Source: Gammaproteobacteria bacterium (lineage in GTDB: Bacteria; Pseudomonadota; Gammaproteobacteria; Burkholderiales; Burkholderiaceae_C). From it: a stretch of DNA of 64,000 nucleotides. Where the stretch lies: assembly GCA_018815325.1 (NCBI GenBank), contig JAHIYE010000021.1:414772-478771 (forward strand). Reading direction: 5' to 3'. The notes under the pieces are model-generated. The model worked only from the letters and a program-made list of their open reading frames with translations, was not told the origin of the DNA and ran no database searches. Below, in pieces: positions 1 to 9,048 of this stretch; the stretch's first letter is position 1; the number at the start of each line of letters is the position of its first letter. The translations under genes were made by a program, and so were the position numbers.

Positions 1-1593
1 CGGGAGCTTCGCGAGAGACTGATCCGTTCTGGCCACAGGTTTGCGACGCGCAGCGATGTGGAGGTGCTGGTTCACTTGTACGAAGAGGAAGGTCGAGATT
101 GCATTCGTCACCTCAATGGCATGTTCGCGTTCGCGCTGTACGATGCCCGCCGGCGATCACTTTGGGTCGCGCGCGATCGTCTAGGTATCAAGCCGCTGTT
201 CTACCGGCATGCTGCCCAGAGGCTGGACTTCTCGTCCGATCTGAATGCACTTAATGCGGTGGTTCATGCTCCTGTGTCTATTTCGGCCATGGTGGCTTAC
301 CTCGCCTATTCCTATGTGCCCGCCCCGGCCACCATGTTCGAGGGTATTCGCAAGCTTATGCCTGGAGAGGAGTTGATCGTCGAGGAGGGCTATGTTAAGA
401 CGCGCCGGTACTGGGCGCTGGCGGAGCTGCAGTCCAGAGGCGATGTTTCCGTGCACGAAAAGACAGAGGCGCTGGACTCACTGCTTCAGGATGCAGTCAG
501 GTTGCAATTGGAAAGCGACGTGCCTGTGGGTGTGTTCCTCAGTGGGGGTATGGACAGCAGCGCTATCGCTTCCTATGTGGCAGATGCGGCAGCAGGTCAA
601 TCCATCCGAACCTTCACGGTCAACTTCAGCGATAAGGGGGGCAATGATGCCGAGTATGCGAGGGCCATGAGCCGCTATCTGGGAAGCATACACCATGAAA
701 TTCAGTTGACGGCACAGCAACAATTGCAGGCTCTGGAGCGACTGATTTTGCGAATGGACGAACCCATTGCTGACAGTGCGATTGTACCGACCTTCGTGCT
801 GTCGGAACTGGCTGCGAGCCATGGCGTCAAGGTGCTGCTTTCCGGTGCCGGTGGGGACGAGATATTTGGCGGCTATGACAGGCATTTCCCGGGACGGCTT
901 GGCTCGGCGGCTTGGTTCGCTGGGTTTCCTGCCGGTTTGCGAATGGCCTGCAAGCCGCTTTGGGCATTCTGGAACCCGGCACTGCTGGACCGGCTGGATA
1001 ATCCTGCTCGTAATTTTTATGTTGCCACCTCGGGTACGGAGCTTCACTTGCTCAAGTACCTGCTGGGCAATGACGACCGCTATCGTGCGATGCTGTCTGC
1101 GTTCGATGAAGACCTAGGCGCTTTCAGGACCGATGCAGCCTATCCGCGCATGCGTTTGGACCTGAAGCGCTACCTCCCTGACAATGTCTTGTCGCTTACC
1201 GATAAGGCGACGATGGCTGCCTCCGTCGAGGGGCGCGTGCCCTTGCTCGATCACAGGCTGGTCGAGTTTGCCTATTCTCTGCCGGAGGCCGTCAATCTGC
1301 TGCAGGGGCGAAAAAAGGGGCTTTTCCGGCATGTGCTCAATGCACGCTTGCCTGCATCTATTCTGGAGCGAGGCAAGGAGGGCTTCAATGCACCTATGGC
1401 TGCCTGGATCGGGCATTGGCCGGAGTTGTTGCGTACTGAACTGCTGGAACATCCGGCGCACCTCCTGCGTGAGTCCTTTCGGCTCGACGGCCTGCGGGAT
1501 TGGATCGAGGACCCTGGAAGAAGGCAGCGGGGCGGGGAACTACTTTACTCGTTGTATGTGCTGAGCCGCTGGTTGAAGGCTCACCATGAATGA
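1..1593 (+). CDS. asnB: Asparagine synthase (glutamine-hydrolysing), 5' truncated
   Basis: The frame is already open at base 1 and reads like the glutaminase domain of class B asparagine synthases, so the true start and the catalytic N-terminal Cys lie upstream; 530 codons are visible. Visible parts are the end of the GATase II domain (GMFAFALYD) and the synthase domain with the PP-loop FLSGGMDSS. In polysaccharide loci such enzymes often amidate a uronic acid or other carboxylate on the glycan rather than make free asparagine; that role is inferred from the neighbours. The stop overlaps the next start by 8 bases, which indicates an operon. Confidence 0.92.
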   Translation, partial: RELRERLIRSGHRFATRSDVEVLVHLYEEEGRDCIRHLNGMFAFALYDARRRSLWVARDRLGIKPLFYRHAAQRLDFSSDLNALNAVVHAPVSISAMVAYLAYSYVPAPATMFEGIRKLMPGEELIVEEGYVKTRRYWALAELQSRGDVSVHEKTEALDSLLQDAVRLQLESDVPVGVFLSGGMDSSAIASYVADAAAGQSIRTFTVNFSDKGGNDAEYARAMSRYLGSIHHEIQLTAQQQLQALERLILRMDEPIADSAIVPTFVLSELAASHGVKVLLSGAGGDEIFGGYDRHFPGRLGSAAWFAGFPAGLRMACKPLWAFWNPALLDRLDNPARNFYVATSGTELHLLKYLLGNDDRYRAMLSAFDEDLGAFRTDAAYPRMRLDLKRYLPDNVLSLTDKATMAASVEGRVPLLDHRLVEFAYSLPEAVNLLQGRKKGLFRHVLNARLPASILERGKEGFNAPMAAWIGHWPELLRTELLEHPAHLLRESFRLDGLRDWIEDPGRRQRGGELLYSLYVLSRWLKAHHE

Positions 1594-2419
1594 AATGACA
1601 GGTCAGAAAGATGCTTCACCGCGAATTTCCGTCGTGTGTCCGGTATACAACTCTAGGAGTTACGTCCAGAACACTGTGGATGCCCTGTTTGCCCAGAGCC
1701 ATCTCCCCAGCGAGTTCATCGTTGTCGACGATGGCTCCAGCGACGGAACACCGGAATTTCTGCAAGCCTATGTCGCTAACTTGGGGGTGCGGGTGGAATT
1801 CATCCTTCTGCGCAACGAACATCGCGGACCAGGTGCTGCACGTAATGCCGGAATTTCCTGTGCACGAGGTGATTGGATTGCTTTTCTCGATTCTGATGAC
1901 ATTTGGTTGCCCGACAAGCTTTTCTCTGTGGCGCAGTGTCTGCACCAATACCCAGAGGTGAATTTTGTCTGTCACCACGAAGAGTTAATCCGATCCGACA
2001 GAACTCATCGCGTTCTGGCCTATGCCCAAGGTTATCATCCAGAGTTGCCGCTGTCAGCGCAGCTATACCGGATGAATCTGTTCTCGACCTCGGCGGTTGT
2101 ATGCCGACGCGATCTCCTGCTTGAGCGCGGACTGTTCGATGAGGCGCTGATGTCGGCACAGGACTATGAATTGTGGCTGCGACTGTCGCCCTACATTCGC
2201 GTGAAGTTCGTCGAGAAAGTTCTGGGACAGTATGTCGAGCGGCCTGGCAACATCACGTCGGGCAGCGTGAGTCGGCGTCTGTGGAATGAACTGCGGATTG
2301 CTTGGCGGCACCGGCGGCTGAGTGCATGGCATGGGGTGCTGGAACGCATCCTGCGGATTTTCATCTCTTACGGCAAACAGTACTTGTGCAAGTGGCCGCG
2401 TCATCTGAGCAAGAATTAA
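1586..2419 (+). CDS. Family 2 glycosyltransferase
   Basis: A 277-residue GT-A fold transferase. The N-terminus has the family 2 pattern VVCPVYNSRSYV, then VVDDGSSDGT and FLDSDDIWLP, the last being the DXD-like metal and nucleotide-sugar site. There is no membrane segment, so it should act at the inner face of the membrane on a lipid-linked glycan. The start overlaps the end of the asparagine synthase, and GAAGG lies 6 bases before the ATG. Donor and acceptor cannot be read from sequence. Confidence 0.9.
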   Translation: MNEMTGQKDASPRISVVCPVYNSRSYVQNTVDALFAQSHLPSEFIVVDDGSSDGTPEFLQAYVANLGVRVEFILLRNEHRGPGAARNAGISCARGDWIAFLDSDDIWLPDKLFSVAQCLHQYPEVNFVCHHEELIRSDRTHRVLAYAQGYHPELPLSAQLYRMNLFSTSAVVCRRDLLLERGLFDEALMSAQDYELWLRLSPYIRVKFVEKVLGQYVERPGNITSGSVSRRLWNELRIAWRHRRLSAWHGVLERILRIFISYGKQYLCKWPRHLSKN

Positions 2420-2431
2420 TAAGGATTGAAC

Positions 2432-3394
2432 ATGCAAGACGTAGCGGTAATTCTGCCAGCGTTCAACGAAGAGCTGACCATCAGCGCAACCATCGAGGAT
2501 TTTCATCGTGCATTGCCCGAGGCTTCCCTCTGGGTTGTCAACAACCGGTCGACCGATGCGACTTATGACAGGGCCAGCGCAACTCTCAAGGCGCTGGGCT
2601 GTCGCGGCGGGGTGCTGAATGAAATGCGCAAGGGGAAAGGTAATGCCATTCGTCGTGCTTTCACGCAGGTAGAGGCTGACATCTATGTCGTGGCGGATGC
2701 GGACCTGACGTATCCTGCGGTCGATGTTCATGTGTTGCTCGCGCCTGTAGTGGCAGGCGAGGCCGATATGGTGGTGGGTGACCGCCATGTTGGGGGGCAC
2801 TATGCGGCTGAAAACAAACGGGCGTTTCACGGCTTTGGAAATCGGCTTGTGCGTTATCTTGTCAACAGGCTGTTCCGTGCCCAGTTGTCCGATATCCTGA
2901 GTGGCTACCGGGTTTTCAGCCGACGCTTTGTCAAAACCTATCCTATCCTGGTTGATGGCTTCGAGGTCGAGACTGACATGACCCTGCATGCGCTAGACAA
3001 ACGGTTTCCGATCATGGAGATCCCGGTCGGCTATCGGGACCGACCGGAAGGCAGTGCCTCCAAGCTCAATACGTTTAGAGACGGTGTGCGCGTACTGAAA
3101 ACTCTGCTGAATATTCTTCGGCACTACCGTCCGCTGGTCTTCTTCGGCGGCCTGGCATTAATCTTCCTGTTGCTGGGTCTTCTGCTGGGCTTGCCAGTAC
3201 TCGAGGAGTGGGCTCGTACCCGTTACATCAATCGTGTGCCACTGGCCATTCTGGCTACAGGTGTTGAAATCATCGCAGTGGTATTGGCTGCCGTCGGGCT
3301 GATCCTAGATTCCATTGTGCATCAGGATAAGCGCGCCTTTGAGCGTGAGTTGCTTCATGAAGTCTTTTCGCAACGTGATCGAGTGTCGCGATGA
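2432..3394 (+). CDS. Polyprenyl-phosphate glycosyltransferase (GtrB/DPM1-like)
   Basis: About 320 residues. The N-terminal half is a family 2 transferase of the dolichol-phosphate mannose synthase type (VILPAFNEELTIS, VADADLTYP). The C-terminus has two hydrophobic segments, near residues 230-255 and 270-295, as in GtrB proteins. Such enzymes move a sugar from a nucleotide onto undecaprenyl phosphate for later use on the periplasmic side. The ATG at 2432 is preferred over a TTG at 2426 because AAGGA sits 6 bases before it. With the GtrA protein and the large membrane protein downstream it looks like a three-part Gtr module; the sugar is unknown. Confidence 0.88.
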   Translation: MQDVAVILPAFNEELTISATIEDFHRALPEASLWVVNNRSTDATYDRASATLKALGCRGGVLNEMRKGKGNAIRRAFTQVEADIYVVADADLTYPAVDVHVLLAPVVAGEADMVVGDRHVGGHYAAENKRAFHGFGNRLVRYLVNRLFRAQLSDILSGYRVFSRRFVKTYPILVDGFEVETDMTLHALDKRFPIMEIPVGYRDRPEGSASKLNTFRDGVRVLKTLLNILRHYRPLVFFGGLALIFLLLGLLLGLPVLEEWARTRYINRVPLAILATGVEIIAVVLAAVGLILDSIVHQDKRAFERELLHEVFSQRDRVSR

Positions 3395-3419
3395 AAATTG
3401 CTATGGCAGGAGCGGTGGT

Positions 3420-4217
3420 ATGAAGCACGATCAGTCTTTAGTCAACGATATGGAGTTGCCGACGATTGTCCATTTGCAGACGAATGATCAGCGGGCCTAT
3501 TCGGGTATCAATGAGTTGTGGGATGCGGAAATCCAACTCAAGAACTACAATCAGGCCATCGTTAACCGATTCCAAGGGCATCTGGCTGGCAAGCATCGAA
3601 TTCTGGATTTTGGCGCAGGTATTGGTAGCTTGGCACGGATATGGCGTGACTCATGGCAGGTTAGGCCAGATTGTTTCGAGATAGATCCTTCTTTGCGAAG
3701 TGTGCTTGAAGACCGAGGTTTTATGGCTTACAGCGAGCTGGATAGCCTTCCTGGAAAGTATGAGGGCGTCTACACGTCCAATGTGCTTGAGCACATCGAG
3801 GATGATGTGCAGGCGCTCAGATCAATTCATGAATTGTTAGAGGACGATGCGGTCTTGGTGATTTTCGTTCCGGCATTCATGTGTCTTTTTTCCGGGATGG
3901 ACCTTGCAGTCGGGCATTACCGGCGTTATGGACAGCGCGAATTGCGTGAAAAACTGATTACGGCCGAGTTTATGGTGGTCCAGTCTTGCTATGTTGACTC
4001 GATAGGTTTTTTTGCCGCTCTGGCATTGCGATACTTCGGTCACCGCGATGGCTCGATCTTGGGAAATGCGCGCAGCATGGGGTTTTATGACAGATATATC
4101 TATCCCCTAAGCCAGCTTCTGGACAAGTTGGGCGCGAGATTTCTCTTGGGTAAGAACATTCTTGTCGTGGCGCGTAAGAAGCCCTTACGGGTTTCCAGAG
4201 AGGGTATGTTGGCTTGA
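3420..4217 (+). CDS. SAM-dependent class I methyltransferase
   Basis: A 265-residue protein with the SAM-binding motif ILDFGAGIGSLA near residues 61-72 and SNVLEHIEDD as the later motif, typical of Methyltransf_11/UbiE-like enzymes. The ATG at 3420 is chosen because AGGAG lies 7 bases before it; an open frame extends upstream but overlaps the previous gene. Its place between the GtrB-like and GtrA-like genes suggests it methylates the sugar handled by that module, or the lipid carrier intermediate. That target is inference. Confidence 0.85.
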   Translation: MKHDQSLVNDMELPTIVHLQTNDQRAYSGINELWDAEIQLKNYNQAIVNRFQGHLAGKHRILDFGAGIGSLARIWRDSWQVRPDCFEIDPSLRSVLEDRGFMAYSELDSLPGKYEGVYTSNVLEHIEDDVQALRSIHELLEDDAVLVIFVPAFMCLFSGMDLAVGHYRRYGQRELREKLITAEFMVVQSCYVDSIGFFAALALRYFGHRDGSILGNARSMGFYDRYIYPLSQLLDKLGARFLLGKNILVVARKKPLRVSREGMLA

Positions 4218-4250
4218 AATTGTTCGATGGTTGTGTAAGTTGTAGTCCGG

Positions 4251-4664
4251 ATGGACGTGGTGATGCGGCAGTATCTGTTTTTTTTTATCAATGGTTGTGT
4301 ACTCGGGATGTTTGCTTGGGCGCTCCAGATTCAACTCTACAAGCTCATGGGCTCGGGTGGGCTGGTGGCGTATGCAGTGGCCACGGCACTGACCTATGCG
4401 CCGTTGATAGTCGCCAACTGCATGATTCAGCGCTACCTGATCTTCAGGATGCACGGTCTGTTCATTCGATTTTTGCTCTCCAGTCTGTTCATCATGGTGC
4501 TCGTCAGCCTAGTCTCACCGGCGTTCAAGCAACTGATCGATCTGGTCTTGGGAGTTCCATTTGGGGAGCAGGGTGGGTTCGCTGTGGCAGCTGTACTCGG
4601 CTCGATCCCCTCCTTTCTTCTCAACAAGTTCTGGGTCTTCAGGGGTTGCGAGAAGGAGGAATGA
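4251..4664 (+). CDS. GtrA-family membrane protein (putative lipid-linked sugar flippase)
   Basis: A 137-residue protein with four predicted membrane helices and the family C-terminal signature FLLNKFWVFR. GtrA proteins are thought to flip undecaprenyl-phosphate sugars to the periplasm for serotype modification of O-antigen. An ATG at 4263 is an alternative start four codons later. It lies between the GtrB-like/methyltransferase pair and the large membrane protein at 4692, which could be the matching periplasmic glycosyltransferase. Confidence 0.86.
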   Translation: MDVVMRQYLFFFINGCVLGMFAWALQIQLYKLMGSGGLVAYAVATALTYAPLIVANCMIQRYLIFRMHGLFIRFLLSSLFIMVLVSLVSPAFKQLIDLVLGVPFGEQGGFAVAAVLGSIPSFLLNKFWVFRGCEKEE

Positions 4665-4691
4665 GTTCCGGTGGTGGGCCTGTAATGAGGT

Positions 4692-6602
4692 GTGAAGGTG
4701 ATGCCGATGCTGTTCGGTCTTGATCAATGGGTGGCGCCCCCGCCGTTGGCCGCAATGGGGTCGGTCTTGCTGCTAGCTGGCTGCGATGTAGTCGGGTGCC
4801 GATTACTCGAGAGGATGGGGTTGCAGGTGGCCGGGCGCGTAAATGCTCTGCGGTTGCAAGGCATTCCGGTTGGAGCCATGTTGCTTGCTGTAATTTTGTA
4901 TCCGGCGGCACTGTTTCAACTGACCAGCCGTTCACTGATGCAAGTGGTGGCAGGCGGTCTGATTGTCGCGGGGGGGATCCAACTGGTAAGGCTGTGTGTA
5001 ACTGCGTACAAGCAGGGGTACTTGGACGCGTGTCGCTGGTCCTGCTGGCGGTCGTTTGATGCAACGTCGTGGCTGATGGCATGCATTCTCGTTACGCTGT
5101 TCTTGTTAGCCTTGGCGCCGATCACGAATGCAGATGCGTTGGATTATCACGTTGGTGTCGCTATTGCCATCTTGAATCAGGGGGGTATCCCGTTCAGCCC
5201 GGAGTGGTTTTCCAGCCGTTTGGCAGGGAATGGGGAGGTGTTGAATGCACTGGCCTTGTCAGTTGGTGCTGAGCAATTTGGTTCACTGCTCCAATTTGCC
5301 AGTCTACTGGGGCTTATTGGCTTGATGCTGGGGGGGCGTCAGGATGACTGGACAGTTGCATGGCGTGACGATACCGGCCTTGTCTCTCTGGCCGCAATAT
5401 CGGCGCCAGTGTTGTTATTCCTCGTTAGCGCGCCAAAACCCCAGTTATGGCCTGTGACATTGACGACTCTTTCCTTCGCACTACTGATGCATTCCTCTTT
5501 CGGACGACTGGATCGCGTTGCCATAGCCAAGCGGTATGCACTGGTTTGCTTTCTGGTGCTGACGGCAACGCAGGCCAAGTTCAACTACATACTGGGGGGG
5601 GGACTGGTTGGTGGATTGGGGCTACTTATGCTTGTTCAACGGGGGATGTGGCGACGGGGTTTGCTGATCGGCTTGGTGTCGGCTTTGCTAGTAGTTGCTC
5701 CTCCTGTGGTCTGGAAGTCTTCACAATTCTCGGCCAGCTGGCTGGCTGGCTTGACGCATCCGTTGCCAGGCCATTGGCCGGGCACCGATCAATTCATCGT
5801 ATCGGCGCAGAACAGTTCCGACTTCACGAGCAGGTTGCCGTTTCCGCTGTCGATTTTCATTCCATCCGATCTTGGCGCCTTCAGTACCGTATTGGGCATA
5901 GGTTGGTTGGTTTTCTGGGGGTGGCGCCCACGAACTCGCGGACAGTTTCCGCTGGGGCTGGGGGTCGCGCTGACTGCGGTGCTGGTCGCCGCGATTTTGG
6001 CTCCGCCGGGTGCCCGTGTCTACCTTGAGCCTTACTATTGGCTCATGTTCCTGCTGGTCGCTAGTTCGAGTTCAGCACCACCCCGGTGGTGGGTGAAGTG
6101 GATCATCCATGGACAGGCGGCGACCTTTCTGGTGGCGGCGTGCTTTGGTGTGATGACCTTGTCGGAAGGGGCTTTGTCTAAGCAGCGGCGAGAAGCCGTC
6201 ATGCGCAGATTTTCCAACGGCTACGAACTGATGCAGTGGGTGGATGCGACGTTGCCCAAGGACGCCATAGTCCTGAATAGCCATCGTTCGATGGCGCTAC
6301 TGCCTCGCGATGGGGTGGACGCCTCATGGTTGAAATTCGTCGATCCGACGAGCCCGCAGGCCTTGCCATATCTGGAGCGACTGCGCCAGCGTAGCATCAC
6401 TCACATCCTGATTCTTGGCGATCAGCGCACAGACCATCCTCTGGCGAGCTGTTTCGGCCCGGTGGTGGCCGGCCCAGGAGCCGGGCGCGTGGTTTCGCGC
6501 AATCCATTCAACCAGGGGGACGCTTACCAAGCGTGGTTGCTGGTGTTCCACGCCGACCGGCTGCCCGCCTGCGTGGGTGAGCGGAAACCGGGGACAAGAT
6601 GA
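4692..6602 (+). CDS. Large polytopic membrane protein, possible GT-C glycosyltransferase
   Basis: A 636-residue protein, hydrophobic over roughly residues 1-500 with more than ten likely membrane segments, followed by a soluble tail of about 130 residues. The first long loop holds NADALDYH, resembling the acidic motif that GT-C enzymes carry in their first periplasmic loop; I do not recognise a named family. GtrA and GtrB-like neighbours support a role as the transferase that uses the flipped lipid-linked sugar. The start is uncertain (GTG 4692, ATG 4701 or ATG 4707). The gene holds poly-G runs at 4970-4976, 5330-5336 and a nine-base run at 5594-5602. Confidence 0.75.
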   Translation: MKVMPMLFGLDQWVAPPPLAAMGSVLLLAGCDVVGCRLLERMGLQVAGRVNALRLQGIPVGAMLLAVILYPAALFQLTSRSLMQVVAGGLIVAGGIQLVRLCVTAYKQGYLDACRWSCWRSFDATSWLMACILVTLFLLALAPITNADALDYHVGVAIAILNQGGIPFSPEWFSSRLAGNGEVLNALALSVGAEQFGSLLQFASLLGLIGLMLGGRQDDWTVAWRDDTGLVSLAAISAPVLLFLVSAPKPQLWPVTLTTLSFALLMHSSFGRLDRVAIAKRYALVCFLVLTATQAKFNYILGGGLVGGLGLLMLVQRGMWRRGLLIGLVSALLVVAPPVVWKSSQFSASWLAGLTHPLPGHWPGTDQFIVSAQNSSDFTSRLPFPLSIFIPSDLGAFSTVLGIGWLVFWGWRPRTRGQFPLGLGVALTAVLVAAILAPPGARVYLEPYYWLMFLLVASSSSAPPRWWVKWIIHGQAATFLVAACFGVMTLSEGALSKQRREAVMRRFSNGYELMQWVDATLPKDAIVLNSHRSMALLPRDGVDASWLKFVDPTSPQALPYLERLRQRSITHILILGDQRTDHPLASCFGPVVAGPGAGRVVSRNPFNQGDAYQAWLLVFHADRLPACVGERKPGTR

Positions 6603-6720
6603 AGCGGTGTGCAAACGGTTGTCAGCATTGCTGGTGCTGCCTAGTGCCTGACATTCGTCAGATAATTGCGAGATTGAGTGGGATATTGAATTGAAAACTT
6701 CCACACTACGTCAGGTTTCG

Positions 6721-8154
6721 ATGCCGGAGCGTCAGTTGCGCTTGGAGGGCGCTCTGCTGCTGCTGTCTGTTGTTTTGCTAGCTTGCGCTTTTCCCTTGCA
6801 GGTGCTGGCCAGGAGTCCTTTGCCAGCTTTGGCCTCCTATGTGATATTGCTGTTGGTTTTCGCCATCCGAGTGCGACGTGAATTCCAAGGATTCCGCGGT
6901 TGGCGCTCTGTTCGGACACTCGTCCAGCCAACGCCTTCGGACTGGGGGGTACTGGCATACGCCCTTATCGTTCTGGCGCACATGGTCATCAACCTGGCAG
7001 GCGGAGCCGTAGGTTGGGTTGTTCTGGGTGCCAATACGTTCAATTTTCTGTTCCCGCTGCTGTTTTATCTGTATTTCCGGCTGTTTGCAGACGGCGGCAA
7101 TGTACGCGCCATATTGATCGGCGTGCTTGTTGCCTGTGCGCTGACAGGCGCATACTCCGTCACGCATGCGTATTTGAAGATGCGCCATACCCCCATTCCG
7201 GGATCGGCCCAGTCCGAAATCAAAAGCGCCGAACAGCTTGAGATCAAGGCGTGGACCTTGTTTGGTGCGATGCAACGGTATCAGCTGGAAGCGGGTGATT
7301 ATTCCCGACACCGGGTCGGGGGCGACGAGGACTTTGTCAAGAAGACGATGCGCGTTGGTGGCCCAAGGAGCGCCGGCCTGCTGGAGAGCAATAGCATTTC
7401 GGCCGCTTGGATTGCGCTCGGGTTGTTTGCCGCGCTGGGTCTGATCCCGCTGCGCAGGCAATGGTTGCGCTATGCGATCCTAATTCCTTTCATGGGCTTG
7501 CTCATTGTTTTCCAGTACTATACGGCCATTTTTGCCGCCATGATCTCCTTCATGCTGGTCATGCTGGACAGCGGTACTGACGGGATGCACCGAGCGTGGT
7601 CGAGGCGCAAAGTGTACGGTATGCTGGCCCTGCTGGCTCTGCTGATATGGGTCTTTCTCATGAGCTTGGATGAGAGGTATCAGATCAATCTCAGGCACAT
7701 GGCATGGATTCAGTACAAGTTGCTCTTTGGTGGGGGGCAAGCTCATTACCTGAACCTTGTACTCGACAAGCTCCGTGGTTATGGGCAGTATGTGTCCAGT
7801 TTTCCCTGGGTAATCCTGATGGGGGACGGTCTGGGGATCTATTACCCATACAGTTTCTCCAAGGGAGGTGATATCGGTTTTGCCGAATCGCTAGCGCGCC
7901 TCGGGATTCCGTTGCTGTTGCTGGTTGTCGGGGGGGGCGTACGGTGGGCGCGTGATTTCTTGTTGAGGGGCAAACCGATTGTGCTTGAGGATGGCGTGAA
8001 GTTCGATGGACTGCCGTCTTTTGCCATTGGGGTGATAGCATTCGTCGCGCTCAATGATGTCCACTACAGCATCTGGCCCGCAAAATCCATTCTTCCCCTC
8101 TTGATGATTGCGTTCGCCTTATGTGGCGCGCGGAGAAGAGGGAAGAAGCACTGA
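6721..8154 (+). CDS. O-antigen polymerase/ligase-like membrane protein
   Basis: About 477 residues with ten or more predicted membrane helices and a large hydrophilic loop near residues 150-215 (if numbered from 6721), the layout of the Wzy/WaaL (O-antigen ligase) superfamily. Such proteins polymerise repeat units or ligate polymer to lipid A core at the periplasmic face. ATG 6721 follows an AGG by 5 bases; TTG 6691 is an upstream alternative. Its stop shares one base with the next start (TGATG), which indicates translational coupling. Sequence alone does not separate polymerase from ligase. An eight-base G run lies at 7930-7937. Confidence 0.78.
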   Translation: MPERQLRLEGALLLLSVVLLACAFPLQVLARSPLPALASYVILLLVFAIRVRREFQGFRGWRSVRTLVQPTPSDWGVLAYALIVLAHMVINLAGGAVGWVVLGANTFNFLFPLLFYLYFRLFADGGNVRAILIGVLVACALTGAYSVTHAYLKMRHTPIPGSAQSEIKSAEQLEIKAWTLFGAMQRYQLEAGDYSRHRVGGDEDFVKKTMRVGGPRSAGLLESNSISAAWIALGLFAALGLIPLRRQWLRYAILIPFMGLLIVFQYYTAIFAAMISFMLVMLDSGTDGMHRAWSRRKVYGMLALLALLIWVFLMSLDERYQINLRHMAWIQYKLLFGGGQAHYLNLVLDKLRGYGQYVSSFPWVILMGDGLGIYYPYSFSKGGDIGFAESLARLGIPLLLLVVGGGVRWARDFLLRGKPIVLEDGVKFDGLPSFAIGVIAFVALNDVHYSIWPAKSILPLLMIAFALCGARRRGKKH

Positions 8155-9020
8155 TGGATTTTCTGCGTCCTCTTCTGCCCGTTGCATATCCTATGCTGCG
8201 ACTGTCCCGGCTTGTCCGTCGCGTCGTGCCAGGGGCTGGGGCTGGGGCTGCTGAGCTGCGTGTGCTACTCTATCACGATATCCATCCGCGGCAGCTGGAC
8301 GTTTTCAGGGATCAACTGACGGACCTTTCCAGGCGCTGGAAGTTCATCACGCCTGTTCAGTTCGAGCGCGTCATGCGGGGCGAAGAGCCTTTGCGCCAAG
8401 ATTCCCTGCTGCTGACCTTTGACGATGGTTTTGCCTCTAATAGCCAGGTGGCAGAGCAGGTTCTGAAACCACTGGGCATGCAGGCCATTTTCTTTGTCGT
8501 CACCGAATTCGTCGATCAGCGAGACCGGCTCGATGCGCGTCGATTCATTTGCGATCGCCTGAAGGCTGGGACTGAGCCTGATGCATTACCGGAGCATTGG
8601 TTCAACATGGGATGGACGGATCTAGCCCATCTGATTGAGCAGGGTCATGTTGTCGGAGCGCATACGGCCACGCACGAGCGTCTGCTTTCGGATGTCCCTG
8701 AAGATGTGCTTCGACATGAAATCATTAACGGTGCTGACCGCCTGGAGGACAGGCTGGATGTGGCGGTGCGTCATTTTGCCTACCCATTTGGTGATTTCCG
8801 GAGTTTCTCGCAGCAGGCCATGGTAATAGCCAAGACAAGGTTTGATTTCGTCCATTCCGGATTGCGAGGCAACAACCTGCCCGGAAGCTCTTCCCTGGTC
8901 ATTCGCCGCGACGCCGTGAATACGGGGGACTCTCATGCTTTGATCGGAGCCTTTCTGGAAGGGGCAAGTGATCTGCGCTATCACCGTGCAGGCCAGATGC
9001 TGGAGTGCTGGGCGAAATGA
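8154..9020 (+). CDS. Polysaccharide deacetylase (NodB domain)
   Basis: A 288-residue carbohydrate esterase family 4 protein. Motif 1 is TFDDG (residues 88-92, catalytic base and metal Asp) and motif 2 is HTATH (His 170 and His 174, metal ligands); a later FAYPFGDF fits motif 3. Enzymes of this class remove N-acetyl groups from amino sugars of exported or lipid-linked glycans. The ATG overlaps the stop of the previous gene by one base, behind a purine-rich ribosome site. No clear signal peptide is seen, although residues 5-20 are hydrophobic and could anchor it. Confidence 0.9.
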   Translation: MDFLRPLLPVAYPMLRLSRLVRRVVPGAGAGAAELRVLLYHDIHPRQLDVFRDQLTDLSRRWKFITPVQFERVMRGEEPLRQDSLLLTFDDGFASNSQVAEQVLKPLGMQAIFFVVTEFVDQRDRLDARRFICDRLKAGTEPDALPEHWFNMGWTDLAHLIEQGHVVGAHTATHERLLSDVPEDVLRHEIINGADRLEDRLDVAVRHFAYPFGDFRSFSQQAMVIAKTRFDFVHSGLRGNNLPGSSSLVIRRDAVNTGDSHALIGAFLEGASDLRYHRAGQMLECWAK

Positions 9021-9048
9021 ATAATTGCCGGATGGAGGCCTTGCATGC

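Noticed and set aside
5594..5602. Possible frameshift at the nine-base G run
   Set aside because: The frame reads through for 636 codons with continuous membrane segments on both sides, so the gene is intact as given.
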